Shown in pieces: positions 18,093 to 26,307 of a stretch of DNA of 64,000 nucleotides. A program made the translations under genes and the position numbers. Positions within the stretch are counted from its first letter, which is position 1; each line of letters begins with the position of its first letter. Source of the DNA: an uncultured Ruminococcus sp. (GTDB lineage Bacteria; Bacillota; Clostridia; Oscillospirales; Ruminococcaceae). The notes under the pieces were generated by a model that was not told where the DNA came from, searched no databases, and worked only from the letters and a program-made list of their open reading frames with translations. The stretch spans positions 1 to 64,000 of the forward strand of contig CAKSJP010000002.1 of the NCBI GenBank assembly GCA_934463425.1, in the 5' to 3' direction.

Positions 18093-19153
18093 TATTCTGC
18101 ACCTCCTGCCAGTTTTTCGATCTCCGCCAGTACTTCTGCCGGAGTCGGGATCACGCCGCCGGTTCTGCCGAAGAACGATACCGGCAGACGGCACGCAGTT
18201 GCCAGACGAACATCATCGATCATCTGACCCATGGACATTTCCACATCCAGGATGTGGGAGGCGTGCTTGGTCGCTTCGCACAGTTCCTTCTTCGGGAACG
18301 GCCACAGCGTCTTGGGACGGAACAGGCCTGCCTTAATGCCCTTGCGGCGTGCGGCAGTCACTGCGGACTTGGACACACGCGCCGATGCGCCGTATGCGGT
18401 AACGACGATCTCCGCGTCCTCACAGCAGTACAGCTCTGCGTCTGTCTCAGTCTCTTCGATAATGGCATAGCGCTTAAAACGCTCCTTGACCTTTGCCTCC
18501 AGCAGCGGCGCATCCAGATACAGGGAGTTGATGATGTGATGTTCCCGCTTGTTGCCGTGACCGCAGGCTGCCCAGTCGGACTTGTCCGGCAGGGTGGTGC
18601 GGGGCTCCGGGAAGGTCACCGGCTCCATCATCTGACCCAGCAGACCGTCTGCCAGGATCATTGCCGGCATGCGGTACTGGTCAGCCTTGTCGAACGCCAG
18701 TGTGACGGTGTCCACCATCTCCTGCACAGAACACGGCGCATACACCAGAATATGAAAATCGCCGTGACCCATGGCGTGTGTTGCCTGATAGTAGTCAGAC
18801 TGCGCCGGCTGGATAGAGCCCAGACCCGGGCCGCCGCGCTGTACGTTGATAATCAGCGCCGGCAGATCAGAGCCTGCCATGTAAGAGATGCCCTCTGCCT
18901 TCAGCGAAACGCCGGGAGAAGAGGAGGATGTCATGGCACGGACACCGGTAGAAGCAGCGCCCAGTACCATATTGACAGCTGCGATTTCCGACTCCGCCTG
19001 CAAAAAAACGCCGCCGGATTTTTCCATACGCTTTGCCATATACGCAGACAGCTCGGTCTGCGGTGTGATCGGATAGCCAAAGAAGCACTTACAGCCGGCG
19101 CGAATTGCCGCTTCTGCCAATGCCTCGTTGCCCTTCATCAGACTTCTTTCCAT
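18092..19153 (-). CDS. korA: 2-oxoacid:ferredoxin oxidoreductase, alpha subunit (VorB/KorA type)
   Basis: The 353-residue subunit carries the pyrimidine-binding fold: LMKGNEALAEAAIRAGCKCFFGYPITPQ-type opening, AESEIAAVNMVLGAASTGVRAMTSSSSPG in the centre, then the substrate-channel region RGGPGLGSIQPAQSDY. Databases often name this type 3-methyl-2-oxobutanoate dehydrogenase subunit VorB, hence the substrate doubt. The ferredoxin-like gene lies 17 bp upstream in the same operon. Confidence 0.92.
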   Translation of the reverse strand: MERSLMKGNEALAEAAIRAGCKCFFGYPITPQTELSAYMAKRMEKSGGVFLQAESEIAAVNMVLGAASTGVRAMTSSSSPGVSLKAEGISYMAGSDLPALIINVQRGGPGLGSIQPAQSDYYQATHAMGHGDFHILVYAPCSVQEMVDTVTLAFDKADQYRMPAMILADGLLGQMMEPVTFPEPRTTLPDKSDWAACGHGNKREHHIINSLYLDAPLLEAKVKERFKRYAIIEETETDAELYCCEDAEIVVTAYGASARVSKSAVTAARRKGIKAGLFRPKTLWPFPKKELCEATKHASHILDVEMSMGQMIDDVRLATACRLPVSFFGRTGGVIPTPAEVLAEIEKLAGGAE

Positions 19154-19170
19154 TGGTTATGAACCTTCTT

Positions 19171-19377
19171 TCACTTTTGAATGGTAATTGCACAATCCGG
19201 ACAGATCATTGCACACATGGCACAGCTGATACATGCGTCCTGATCGGTGCATTCTGCGGTAAAATATCCTTTTTCATTCCGGTGTTCTTTTTGCAGGGCA
19301 ACGATCTGCTTGGGACAGACCGTCACGCAAAGACCGCACCCTTTACAGCGTTCAAAACGAACCTGCATTTTCTCCAT
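19171..19377 (-). CDS. korD: 2-oxoacid:ferredoxin oxidoreductase, delta (2[4Fe-4S]) subunit
   Basis: First gene of the operon. The ATG at 19377 is chosen because AGGAGTGAGGAG precedes it. The 68-residue protein is a bacterial ferredoxin with two cysteine clusters, CKGCGLCVTVCP and CISCAMCAMICP, each holding a [4Fe-4S] cluster. It passes electrons from the TPP subunit to external ferredoxin. It lies 17 bp before the alpha subunit. Confidence 0.92.
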   Translation of the reverse strand: MEKMQVRFERCKGCGLCVTVCPKQIVALQKEHRNEKGYFTAECTDQDACISCAMCAMICPDCAITIQK

Positions 19378-19464
19378 ACTCCTCACTCCTTTCTGCGTGA
19401 GCTTTCTACAAAACACTTATCAAGTAAAGCGTTGTAAATCAAAATTGTATCAAACAGGATTGTC

Positions 19465-19525
19465 GGGGCAAACACGGTTCGCCCGTTGATGCGTTTCTGA
19501 ATATCCCGGACGAAAGATGTTCGCC
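19465..19525. repeat. Short MITE-like interspersed repeat, copy 1
   Basis: The arms GGGGCAAACACGGTTCGCCC and the complement of GGACGAAAGATGTTCGCC are partly complementary around a short spacer. Bases 19499-19525 match 60763-60789 with a single mismatch over 27 bases. It is non-coding, between the ATPase gene and the oxidoreductase operon. Confidence 0.55.
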
Positions 19526-19540
19526 TGCGGAAAGCTCATT

Positions 19541-20197
19541 TCACACTTCCCATACCGGCTTCACAAACACATCCACCGGCAGCCCGTTTGCAACAGCGAC
19601 CTCCAGATCCCGCCGATAGGTCGTGCTGACCAACGGCAGCTCTGCCTGCTTTGCGATCTCTTCCGCATAGGGCACTGCCTGCAGGATCGTCTCTGCTGTG
19701 GTCTCCTTCCCCAGATTGGAGTTGTTCACGATCCCGGTATGACGCATCCGGGAGACCGCCTCGATCTCGTACATAAGTTCCAGAGTCTCCCGGGGTTCTT
19801 CCGTGAGATAGCGATAGCGGTTCACCACATACCACATGTCCAGCTGATCGGGAACATAGGCAGAAAATCCCTCTGCGTACCGACCCAGACCGATGGCACC
19901 GGCATCATCGCCGCCCACATCTACGATCAGATATCCCGGCTCATACGCCATGCGCTCCATGTCGAAGGAGATCGCCGGAATATCCAGACTGGTGTTGGCG
20001 TACATAGACGCTGCCAGAGTTACGCCGTGTTCTTCAAACAGTTTCGCAAAGTCCGCAGTACGAAAATAAGGATTGACAATGTCGAAGTCCACGATCGTCA
20101 CCTTTTCTCCGGCATCTGCCAGCTGTAGGGCAAGGTTTACCGCCAGGTTGGTTTTTCCCGAACCGTAATGTCCGGTAATAATGGTAATTTTCTTCAT
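19541..20197 (-). CDS. P-loop nucleotide-binding protein (CobQ/ParA-like ATPase fold)
   Basis: The start at 20197 follows GGGGAGGAG. The 218 residues begin with ITIITGHYGSGKTNLAVNLA, a Walker A loop, followed by VDFDIVNPYFRTAD (switch I) and LIVDVGGDDAG (Walker B and switch II). VVNRYRYLTEEP and GIVNNSNLGKETT follow. Such ATPases often lie beside 2-oxoacid oxidoreductase operons in Clostridia, and this one sits just upstream on the same strand, which suggests a maturation or regulatory link. That link is inference; no substrate is known. Confidence 0.85.
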   Translation of the reverse strand: MKKITIITGHYGSGKTNLAVNLALQLADAGEKVTIVDFDIVNPYFRTADFAKLFEEHGVTLAASMYANTSLDIPAISFDMERMAYEPGYLIVDVGGDDAGAIGLGRYAEGFSAYVPDQLDMWYVVNRYRYLTEEPRETLELMYEIEAVSRMRHTGIVNNSNLGKETTAETILQAVPYAEEIAKQAELPLVSTTYRRDLEVAVANGLPVDVFVKPVWEV

Positions 20198-20296
20198 AGA
20201 TGCTCCTCCCCGCAAGTTGCCCTGCGAATCCGTTTGTCCTCTATTATAGCATATTTTATGAAAAAATGCAACAGAAAATCCTGGATTTTATACGAA

Positions 20297-20331
20297 AACG
20301 AAAAGCCGCACTCTATTGCAGAATGCGGCAT
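20297..20331 (-). terminator. Rho-independent terminator
   Basis: On the minus strand, GCCGCATTCTGCAATAGAGTGCGGC-like pairing (arms GCCGCA/TGCGGC) is followed by TTTTCGTTTT. It ends the acyl-CoA ligase transcript. Confidence 0.82.
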
Positions 20332-20358
20332 GCTTTCATTTTCTTTTGCAACAGCCAT

Positions 20359-22206
20359 TCACACGCGTGTCAGTCTGCCCTCCCGGCAATCCAATTCCGC
20401 CAGCTGCTTCATCACACAGTGCATCTTCTTCCCGGTGACATTCCGGGGCAGCTCTGTGACAAAACGGTAATAATGCGGCCGCTTATAATTGGCAAGCAGC
20501 GGACTTTCCTTACAATAGCGTTCCAGCTCCAGTGCCGTCAGAGATTTGTCAGCCGGAATGATATACGCCGTCACGATCTCACCGCGCTTCATATCCGGAA
20601 CAGCCGTGACGATACAGTCTGCCACGCCGGGATGCAGGTTCAGCACCTCTTCTACTTCCACCGGGTAGATATTTTCGCCGCCGGAGATAATCATGTCATC
20701 TTTTCTGCCCACAATACGGAGAAAACGATTCTCGTCCCATGTGCCCAGATCGTTGGTATAGAAAAAGCCGTCATGAAACCGCCGCTTCGTCTCTGCAGGA
20801 TTGCCGAAGTAAAACGCCGCCGACTTGGCATCTGAACGAATGATGACCTCGCCCACCTCGCTGCCGTCCTGTGCCGCCAGGTCGTCCGGCGAAGCCGTGT
20901 GGTCATCATAGACCCGAACCACCCGGACATCATCATCCACACAGGAACGTCCGGCGCTGCCTGCCATCTCCGGCAGATCATCCGGCCGCAGAAACGTGTT
21001 CCAGAACGTCTCTGTTGTACCATAGCCGTTGAAAATACGCGGTGTCAGAAGCTTCTGATACCGGATGCAGTCTGCCCTTTCCAGAGGACTGCCCATGGTG
21101 ACGATACCGCGCAGACTGCTGAGGTCTCTGGGATGCTTCTGCTGCTCTTCTGCCAGAAGCTCCAGCACATTGGGGACACCGATCAAAAAAGTCAGACCAT
21201 ATTTCACCACAGCATCCAGTGTCTGTGCCGCCTGAAATCTTCGCTGAATGACCACTGTACCGCCGGCGTACAGTGTCGGGGTGATGCCGCCGGAATGCAG
21301 TCCGCCCCGGTGAAACCACGGGGTGGTATTCATGGAAACGTCGCTGAAAGAAAATGGGAAATGAATCATCACATCATGTGCCGACAGCACCTCGTTGATA
21401 CTGGTGAGGCAGACGCTCTTCTGTCTGCCGGTCGTGCCGGAGGTAAACAGCCGCAGGGTCTCGTCATACGCTGAAAGCTCCCAGGGCAGCTCCGGTTCTT
21501 CTGCCGGACAGTCAGCCGTAAACGCAGCATAGGCATGTACTGCCGCCGGGTCAGTGGTCAGCAGGATGCGCGGTGTATGCGCGGTTCTGGTCAGCGCCAG
21601 CTCCACCTCTGCCTGCACCTCCGGCTCGGACAAAAACACCTTTGGACTGCTGTTGTCCATACAGTCGGCGATCTCTTTGGCAGAAAGCCGAAAGTTCACC
21701 GGACAGAATACCAGCCCCGTCTTGTGGCACGCCAGATAGGCGAACACAAACTCCGGACAGTTGTGCAGCTGTACCATGACCACATCGCCCTTCCGGAGAC
21801 CGGCGCGAAGCAGCGCGTGAGAGAAACGATTCGCTTCCGCATTCAGTTCTCCATAATTCCATTCCCTGTCCTGTTCCGGATCAACCAACGCTTTTCGATT
21901 GGAAAACCGTTCTGCATTCCGCAGAAAGCCGCTGCGCCAGGTGTATCCCTTTTCAAAGGCACTGCGGAATTTTTCCATGGCACGCTGTTTTTCGTCCAGC
22001 AGACGGTTTTGCTTCACCTGCTGCAAAAAGCTCTCCAGATGCGCCGCTGCCCTTTCCAGTGCCCCGGTGGTATCGTCATTTTCCGCTGCCAGAACCATCT
22101 GTTCCATTTCCCGAAGCGCCGCCATCTCGTGCTGCTTCAGGCTGTCCGGCCGGCGGATACGATGGCTGCCGTATGCCGCTTTTTCTTTGGTACTCTTGCG
22201 ATACAT
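20359..22206 (-). CDS. AMP-binding acyl-CoA ligase / acyl-AMP synthetase
   Basis: A 615-residue ANL-superfamily enzyme that activates a carboxylic acid with ATP, then usually joins it to CoA. Motifs in order: the P-loop LFTSGTTGRQKS, the adenine motif FNGYGTTET, YTNDLGTWDENRFLRIVGR, the hinge DDMIISGGENIYPVEVEEV, and the C-terminal catalytic lysine in NVTGKKMH. About 75 extra charged, helical residues precede the usual start. It follows a ketoacyl synthase III gene by 14 bp, so the two likely work together. The acid used is unknown. Confidence 0.9.
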   Translation of the reverse strand: MYRKSTKEKAAYGSHRIRRPDSLKQHEMAALREMEQMVLAAENDDTTGALERAAAHLESFLQQVKQNRLLDEKQRAMEKFRSAFEKGYTWRSGFLRNAERFSNRKALVDPEQDREWNYGELNAEANRFSHALLRAGLRKGDVVMVQLHNCPEFVFAYLACHKTGLVFCPVNFRLSAKEIADCMDNSSPKVFLSEPEVQAEVELALTRTAHTPRILLTTDPAAVHAYAAFTADCPAEEPELPWELSAYDETLRLFTSGTTGRQKSVCLTSINEVLSAHDVMIHFPFSFSDVSMNTTPWFHRGGLHSGGITPTLYAGGTVVIQRRFQAAQTLDAVVKYGLTFLIGVPNVLELLAEEQQKHPRDLSSLRGIVTMGSPLERADCIRYQKLLTPRIFNGYGTTETFWNTFLRPDDLPEMAGSAGRSCVDDDVRVVRVYDDHTASPDDLAAQDGSEVGEVIIRSDAKSAAFYFGNPAETKRRFHDGFFYTNDLGTWDENRFLRIVGRKDDMIISGGENIYPVEVEEVLNLHPGVADCIVTAVPDMKRGEIVTAYIIPADKSLTALELERYCKESPLLANYKRPHYYRFVTELPRNVTGKKMHCVMKQLAELDCREGRLTRV

Positions 22207-22220
22207 GATGCGTTTCCCCC

Positions 22221-23204
22221 TCAGAATGTGAAATATGCCGTGCCGTAGCTGAGACCGCCGCCAAAGCCGGAGAGCATCATGCTCTCTCCGCGTTTTACTG
22301 CGCCGCTGCGGACGCAGTCATCCAGCGCAATGGCAATGGATGCCGCAGATGTATTGCCGTACTTGGCGATATCCAGGAAAAACTTCTCCATGGGTTCTCC
22401 CAGCTGCTTCGCTGCCGCCTGGAGAATCCGTGCATTCGCCTGATGGCAAACATAATGCTGCGGATAGCCGCCCACCTGCTCTGCCACGCGCTGGATACTG
22501 CCGGACAGTGCATGCACGGCAAAGCTGTACACGGCTCTGCCTTCCATATGGACAAACTGCTGCGGTGCTTCCGGATGCTGTTCTGCAAAGGGATTGGTAT
22601 CGCAATAGCTCTTGGGGCAATACAGCACCTCCGTATCACCCTGTGCACCGCAGTCAAACGCATAGCGGCTGTTCTCATCCAGGGTAATGACAGCTGCACC
22701 TGCGCCGTCTCCAAACAGCACACAGGTATTCCGGTCAGCAAAGTTGGTGACGCGGCTCAGCACTTCGCTTGCCACCACCAGGGCATATTTCTTTTCCGGC
22801 ATGGTGCAGAGCAGCGACCGTGCCGTATGCATGGCATACAGAAAACCAGTGCATGCAGCGCACATGTCAAATGCCAGGATCTGCTCCGGCAGCCCCAGTT
22901 CTTTTTGCAGCAGGCACGCCTGAGAGGGGACGATGTTGTCCGGCGTAATGGTGGCGCAGATCACAACGCCGATCTCCGCCTTGGAGATACCTGCCATTTC
23001 CAGTGCCTTTTCGGCAGCTGATGCGCCAAGGGACAGGTTTGTCTCCTGGTCAGCAAAATGCCGCTCTGAAATACCGGTTCTGGTACGGATCCATTCATCA
23101 TTGGTCTCTACGATGGTTGCCATGTCATCGTTGGTCACGGTTTTCGCCGGAACACTGCTGCCTGTGCCGCAGATGCGGATGCCGATGTTCTGTGTGATAT
23201 TCAT
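22221..23204 (-). CDS. 3-oxoacyl-ACP synthase III family protein (FabH-like)
   Basis: The ATG at 23204 is preferred (GTGAGGAAT upstream). The 327 residues have the KAS III fold: GTGSSVPAKTVTNDDMA, NDEWIRTRTGIS, then the catalytic Cys in MCAACTGFLYAM, His in VCHQANARI and Asn in KYGNTSAAS. It condenses an acyl-CoA starter with a malonyl unit. Its partner here is an acyl-CoA ligase 14 bp downstream, not the fab cluster, so it may be a specialised condensing enzyme instead of the housekeeping FabH. Whether it is the only FabH in the genome cannot be seen from this window. Confidence 0.9.
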   Translation of the reverse strand: MNITQNIGIRICGTGSSVPAKTVTNDDMATIVETNDEWIRTRTGISERHFADQETNLSLGASAAEKALEMAGISKAEIGVVICATITPDNIVPSQACLLQKELGLPEQILAFDMCAACTGFLYAMHTARSLLCTMPEKKYALVVASEVLSRVTNFADRNTCVLFGDGAGAAVITLDENSRYAFDCGAQGDTEVLYCPKSYCDTNPFAEQHPEAPQQFVHMEGRAVYSFAVHALSGSIQRVAEQVGGYPQHYVCHQANARILQAAAKQLGEPMEKFFLDIAKYGNTSAASIAIALDDCVRSGAVKRGESMMLSGFGGGLSYGTAYFTF

Positions 23205-23344
23205 GTAGGGATTCCTCACTTTCCTCAGGATGTCTGCTTTGTTTCCTGCTCCATCTAGTATATCCCTTTTTTCGGATAGAATCCACCTACTCCCGTGCAA
23301 AATCGCTCTACTCGTTGGAGAATCATCGGCTCTCTTACAAAAAA

Positions 23345-23419
23345 AGGCATAGAATCGCAGCATGAAAACGATTTCATTACAATGTATCCGAAATCGTTTT
23401 CACAATTGCAGTCCTATGC
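23345..23419 (-). terminator. Long imperfect hairpin, likely terminator
   Basis: The arms of about 30 bases (starting GGCATAG and ending CTATGCC) are nearly complementary, including the block GAAAACGATTTC/GAAATCGTTTTC around a 14-base loop. On the minus strand a T run follows, suited to ending the XRE regulator message. The stem is far longer than the other terminators here. The gap 23205-23440 shows nothing else. Confidence 0.6.
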
Positions 23420-23440
23420 CGAAGTGCTTGTTTTTTGCTG

Positions 23441-24127
23441 TTACTTTTTCCACGGAAACGGATATGGAATGAGCCACTGACGCCTTGCAGCGCAGCGCCA
23501 GAAATAGCACAGCACCACAGGCAGCTCCAGTACACCCGCCAGGGCAAAGATCACCGAGCCACCGGAAACGCCGAAAAATGTCACAAAGACAGAGAGCGCC
23601 GCACCCCAGATGATCCCGGTAATGGCAATGAAGATCCACGCCCGCGGCCACCAGAGGCAGGAAAAGATCAGAAATACCACAAAGGAAGCAGTCACCGCAT
23701 AGCAGAGCACTCTGCCATCCCACTGATCCGCCACGCCCGGCGCCAGATATTGAAACAGACAAATCGCCAGAATTGCCGCCAGCCACACGCCTGCTATAGA
23801 GAGTAGAGTGATGAAAAAGTGCCTCCAGCAAAATCTACCGTCCGTAGAATCGACCGGTTTTGCGTGCTTTTTGGATGCTTCCGACTCTACTGAAGCTTTC
23901 GGCTGCTCCTGGGGCGGAAAAATCAGATCGTCCACAGAAACCCCAAAAATTTCAGCCAGCTGCACCAGTGTCAGAACGTCGGGAACGCCGTCGCCGCGCT
24001 CCCACTTGGAAATGCTTTTATCGGAATAATTGATCTTTTCAGAAAGATCAAGTTGTGTCATGCCCAGTTGCTTGCGATACCGGGAAATATTCCCGGCGAT
24101 GGTCTTTCTCATGCTTTCATCTGTCAT
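23441..24127 (-). CDS. XRE-family regulator with C-terminal membrane domain
   Basis: The start at 24127 has AAAGGAG upstream; an extension to 24184 lacks one. Residues 5-65 form a Cro/CI helix-turn-helix (ISRYRKQLGMTQLDLSEKIN, SDKSISKWERGDGVPDVLTL), then an acidic linker, then four hydrophobic helices (about residues 105-215). Membrane-tethered XRE regulators of this kind are frequent in Clostridia and may sense envelope or small-molecule signals. Target genes are unknown. Confidence 0.88.
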   Translation of the reverse strand: MTDESMRKTIAGNISRYRKQLGMTQLDLSEKINYSDKSISKWERGDGVPDVLTLVQLAEIFGVSVDDLIFPPQEQPKASVESEASKKHAKPVDSTDGRFCWRHFFITLLSIAGVWLAAILAICLFQYLAPGVADQWDGRVLCYAVTASFVVFLIFSCLWWPRAWIFIAITGIIWGAALSVFVTFFGVSGGSVIFALAGVLELPVVLCYFWRCAARRQWLIPYPFPWKK

Positions 24128-24238
24128 TTTATCGAACTCCTTTCCCAGATGATTTTCCGGATAATCACCGTTATTATAGCACAAAAAAAGGAGTTTTTGG
24201 TGAATTTCCTATGAATGTTCCTGCTGCAAAAAAGTTAC

Positions 24239-24267
24239 TTGACAACCGCTGAAAACAGTGCTATACT
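24239..24267 (+). promoter_or_regulatory. Promoter of the riboflavin operon
   Basis: TTGACA (24239-24244), a 17-bp spacer and TATACT (24262-24267), just before the FMN riboswitch. Confidence 0.85.
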
Positions 24268-24276
24268 AGAAACAGC

Positions 24277-24404
24277 TTCAGGGTACTGTGCAATTCAGAA
24301 CCGGCAGTGAACGGCGTTTATGCCGCAGTCTGCGAACCAGTTTTCAAAACTGGCTGATTCGGTGTGATTCCGAAACCGACGGTAAAGTCCGGATGAGAGA
24401 AGCC
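24277..24404 (+). promoter_or_regulatory. FMN riboswitch (RFN element)
   Basis: The conserved RFN blocks appear in order: AGGGTACTGTGCAATTC, ACCGGCAGT, AGTCTGCGAACC, GATTCGGTGTGATTCCGAA, ACCGACGGTAAAGTCCGGAT and GAGAGAAG. It binds FMN and shuts off the downstream riboflavin genes. A terminator (24475-24512) and the ribD ribosome site follow, so control is probably by transcription attenuation. Confidence 0.97.
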
Positions 24405-24474
24405 GCGTAATGATATGACGTGTTTCCCCCATACAAAAATAATTTCAGCTGCCGGACGTGCAGCTGTCGAAACT

Positions 24475-24512
24475 GCCCTGTTATGCCTTTTGCATGATGG
24501 GGCTATTTTTAT
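24475..24512 (+). terminator. Riboswitch expression-platform terminator
   Basis: The GCCC..TTATGC / GCAT..GGGGC stem is followed by TATTTTTATTTT, directly before the ribD ribosome site. A competing CAGCTG/CAGCTG hairpin sits at 24447-24467. When FMN is bound, this stem would stop transcription. Confidence 0.78.
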
Positions 24513-24528
24513 TTTCGGAGGTGTTTCC

Positions 24529-25623
24529 ATGACAGAACATTCCTTTTATATGGAACGTGCCATTCAGCTGGCACGGCGCGGTACGGGCTTCACCAACCCC
24601 AATCCTCTGGTGGGTGCCGTGATCGTCAAAGATCACCGCATCATCGGTGAGGGCTGGCACGCCCGGTACGGTGACCTGCATGCAGAACGAAACGCCCTGA
24701 AGCACTGCACCGAAGACCCGTCCGGAGCGGACATCTACGTCACCCTGGAACCCTGCTGTCACCACGGCAAACAGCCGCCTTGCACCGAAGCGCTGGTGGA
24801 AAGCGGCATTCGCCGGGTCTATATCGGTTCCCGCGATCCGAATCCTCTGGTTTCCGGAAAGGGCGCTGCATTTCTCCGGGCGCATGGCATCGAAGTGTTC
24901 CCGGACTTTCTCCGGGAACAGTGCGACCAGCTGAACCCCATCTTTTTCCGGTACATCACCACAAAGATGCCCTACACCATTTTGAAATATGCCATGACCG
25001 CAGACGGCAAGATCGCCTGCGCCGGCGGTGCATCCAAATGGGTGACGGGAGAGGCTGCCCGTGCCCACGTCCAGCAGACGAGAAAGCGTGTCGCTGCCAT
25101 CTGCGTGGGCATCGGCACGGTTCTGGCGGATGACCCCATGCTCACCTGCCGCTGTGAAAATCCATCACAGCCGGTACGCGTAGTACTGGATACACATCTG
25201 CGTATCCCTATGGAAAGCAAGCTGGTTCAGACTGCCGGCGAAGTCCCGGTCATTGTCTTTTGCAGCCGCCCGGACAGCGCCAAGAAAGCGGCACTGGAAC
25301 AAAAGGGCGTAACTGTACTGGAAGCAGCATGCCAGGGTGAGCATGTTGCCATTGCGGATTGTCTGGCACAGCTGGGACAGCGCGGTCTGGACAGCGTCCT
25401 CGTGGAAGGCGGCGCATCCATCCATGCTGCGGCATTACAGGCAGGCTGCTGCGATCTGGTGCAGGTTTATGTCGCGCCGAAGCTGTTCGGCGGTGACGGT
25501 CTGTCTCCCATCGGCGGCATGGGCATTACCACGCCGGACGAAGCAGTGCTCCTGTCCGCACCAACAGTGACACGGCTGGGACAGGATCTGCTGCTGGAAT
25601 ACGCCCGAAAGGAGTCATGCTGA
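24529..25623 (+). CDS. ribD: Bifunctional diaminohydroxyphosphoribosylaminopyrimidine deaminase / 5-amino-6-(5-phosphoribosylamino)uracil reductase
   Basis: The start at 24529 follows CGGAGGTG. The 364 residues hold an N-terminal deaminase with zinc ligands in HAERNALKHC and PCCHHGKQPPCTEAL, and a C-terminal reductase (YAMTADGKIACAGGASKWVTG, VGIGTVLADDP, VEGGASIHAA). These are the second and third steps from GTP to riboflavin. First gene of the operon; its stop overlaps the ribE start (TGATG). Confidence 0.97.
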   Translation: MTEHSFYMERAIQLARRGTGFTNPNPLVGAVIVKDHRIIGEGWHARYGDLHAERNALKHCTEDPSGADIYVTLEPCCHHGKQPPCTEALVESGIRRVYIGSRDPNPLVSGKGAAFLRAHGIEVFPDFLREQCDQLNPIFFRYITTKMPYTILKYAMTADGKIACAGGASKWVTGEAARAHVQQTRKRVAAICVGIGTVLADDPMLTCRCENPSQPVRVVLDTHLRIPMESKLVQTAGEVPVIVFCSRPDSAKKAALEQKGVTVLEAACQGEHVAIADCLAQLGQRGLDSVLVEGGASIHAAALQAGCCDLVQVYVAPKLFGGDGLSPIGGMGITTPDEAVLLSAPTVTRLGQDLLLEYARKESC

Positions 25624-26258
25624 TGTTTACCGGAATCGTAGAAGAAATGGGCACGGTGCGGCGGCTGAACCAAGCACCGAACCGATGTGAACTGGAACTG
25701 ACGGCATCCAGGGTACTGGAAGGCACTGCCATCGGGGACAGCATTGCTGTGAACGGCGTCTGCCTGACCGTCATCCGCATGGGCGAAGACCACTTCACAG
25801 CGGATGTCATGCCGGAGACTCTGCGGCGCAGCAACCTGGGGCTGCTGAAACCCGGCGCAAAGGTCAATCTGGAACGCGCCATGGCGGCAAACGGCAGATT
25901 CGGCGGACACATGGTTGCCGGACACATTGACGGCACAGGAAAGATCCGCTCCATGCAGCCGGAAGGCAACGCCGTATTGGTGACCATCAGCGCCGCACCG
26001 GAACTGCTCCGGTATGTGGTGGAAAAGGGTTCTGTCGCCATTGACGGCATCAGCCTGACGGTGGCGAAAGTTTCTCACACGGACTTCACTGTGAGCCTGA
26101 TCCCCCACACCGGCGAGGAGACCACCCTGCTGCGCCACCGTCCCGGAGAGATGGTCAATCTGGAAACGGACATCATCGGAAAGTATGTGGAAAAGCTGAT
26201 GCAGCCGAAAAGCGACGGCGTGACACTGGAACTGCTGCAGCAGAACGGTTTTTTCTAA
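25623..26258 (+). CDS. ribE: Riboflavin synthase, alpha subunit
   Basis: The ATG at 25623 is chosen because AAAGGAG lies 8 bases before it; the in-frame ATG at 25617 is too close. The 211 residues have the usual duplicated lumazine-binding fold, MFTGIVEEMGTV at the start and HMVAGHIDGTGKIRS at the second half. It dismutates two 6,7-dimethyl-8-ribityllumazines to riboflavin. It overlaps ribD. Confidence 0.97.
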   Translation: MFTGIVEEMGTVRRLNQAPNRCELELTASRVLEGTAIGDSIAVNGVCLTVIRMGEDHFTADVMPETLRRSNLGLLKPGAKVNLERAMAANGRFGGHMVAGHIDGTGKIRSMQPEGNAVLVTISAAPELLRYVVEKGSVAIDGISLTVAKVSHTDFTVSLIPHTGEETTLLRHRPGEMVNLETDIIGKYVEKLMQPKSDGVTLELLQQNGFF

Positions 26259-26307
26259 ATTGAAATAAGAGAATCTCATAAACCATACTAGCAAGGAGGT
26301 CATTTCT

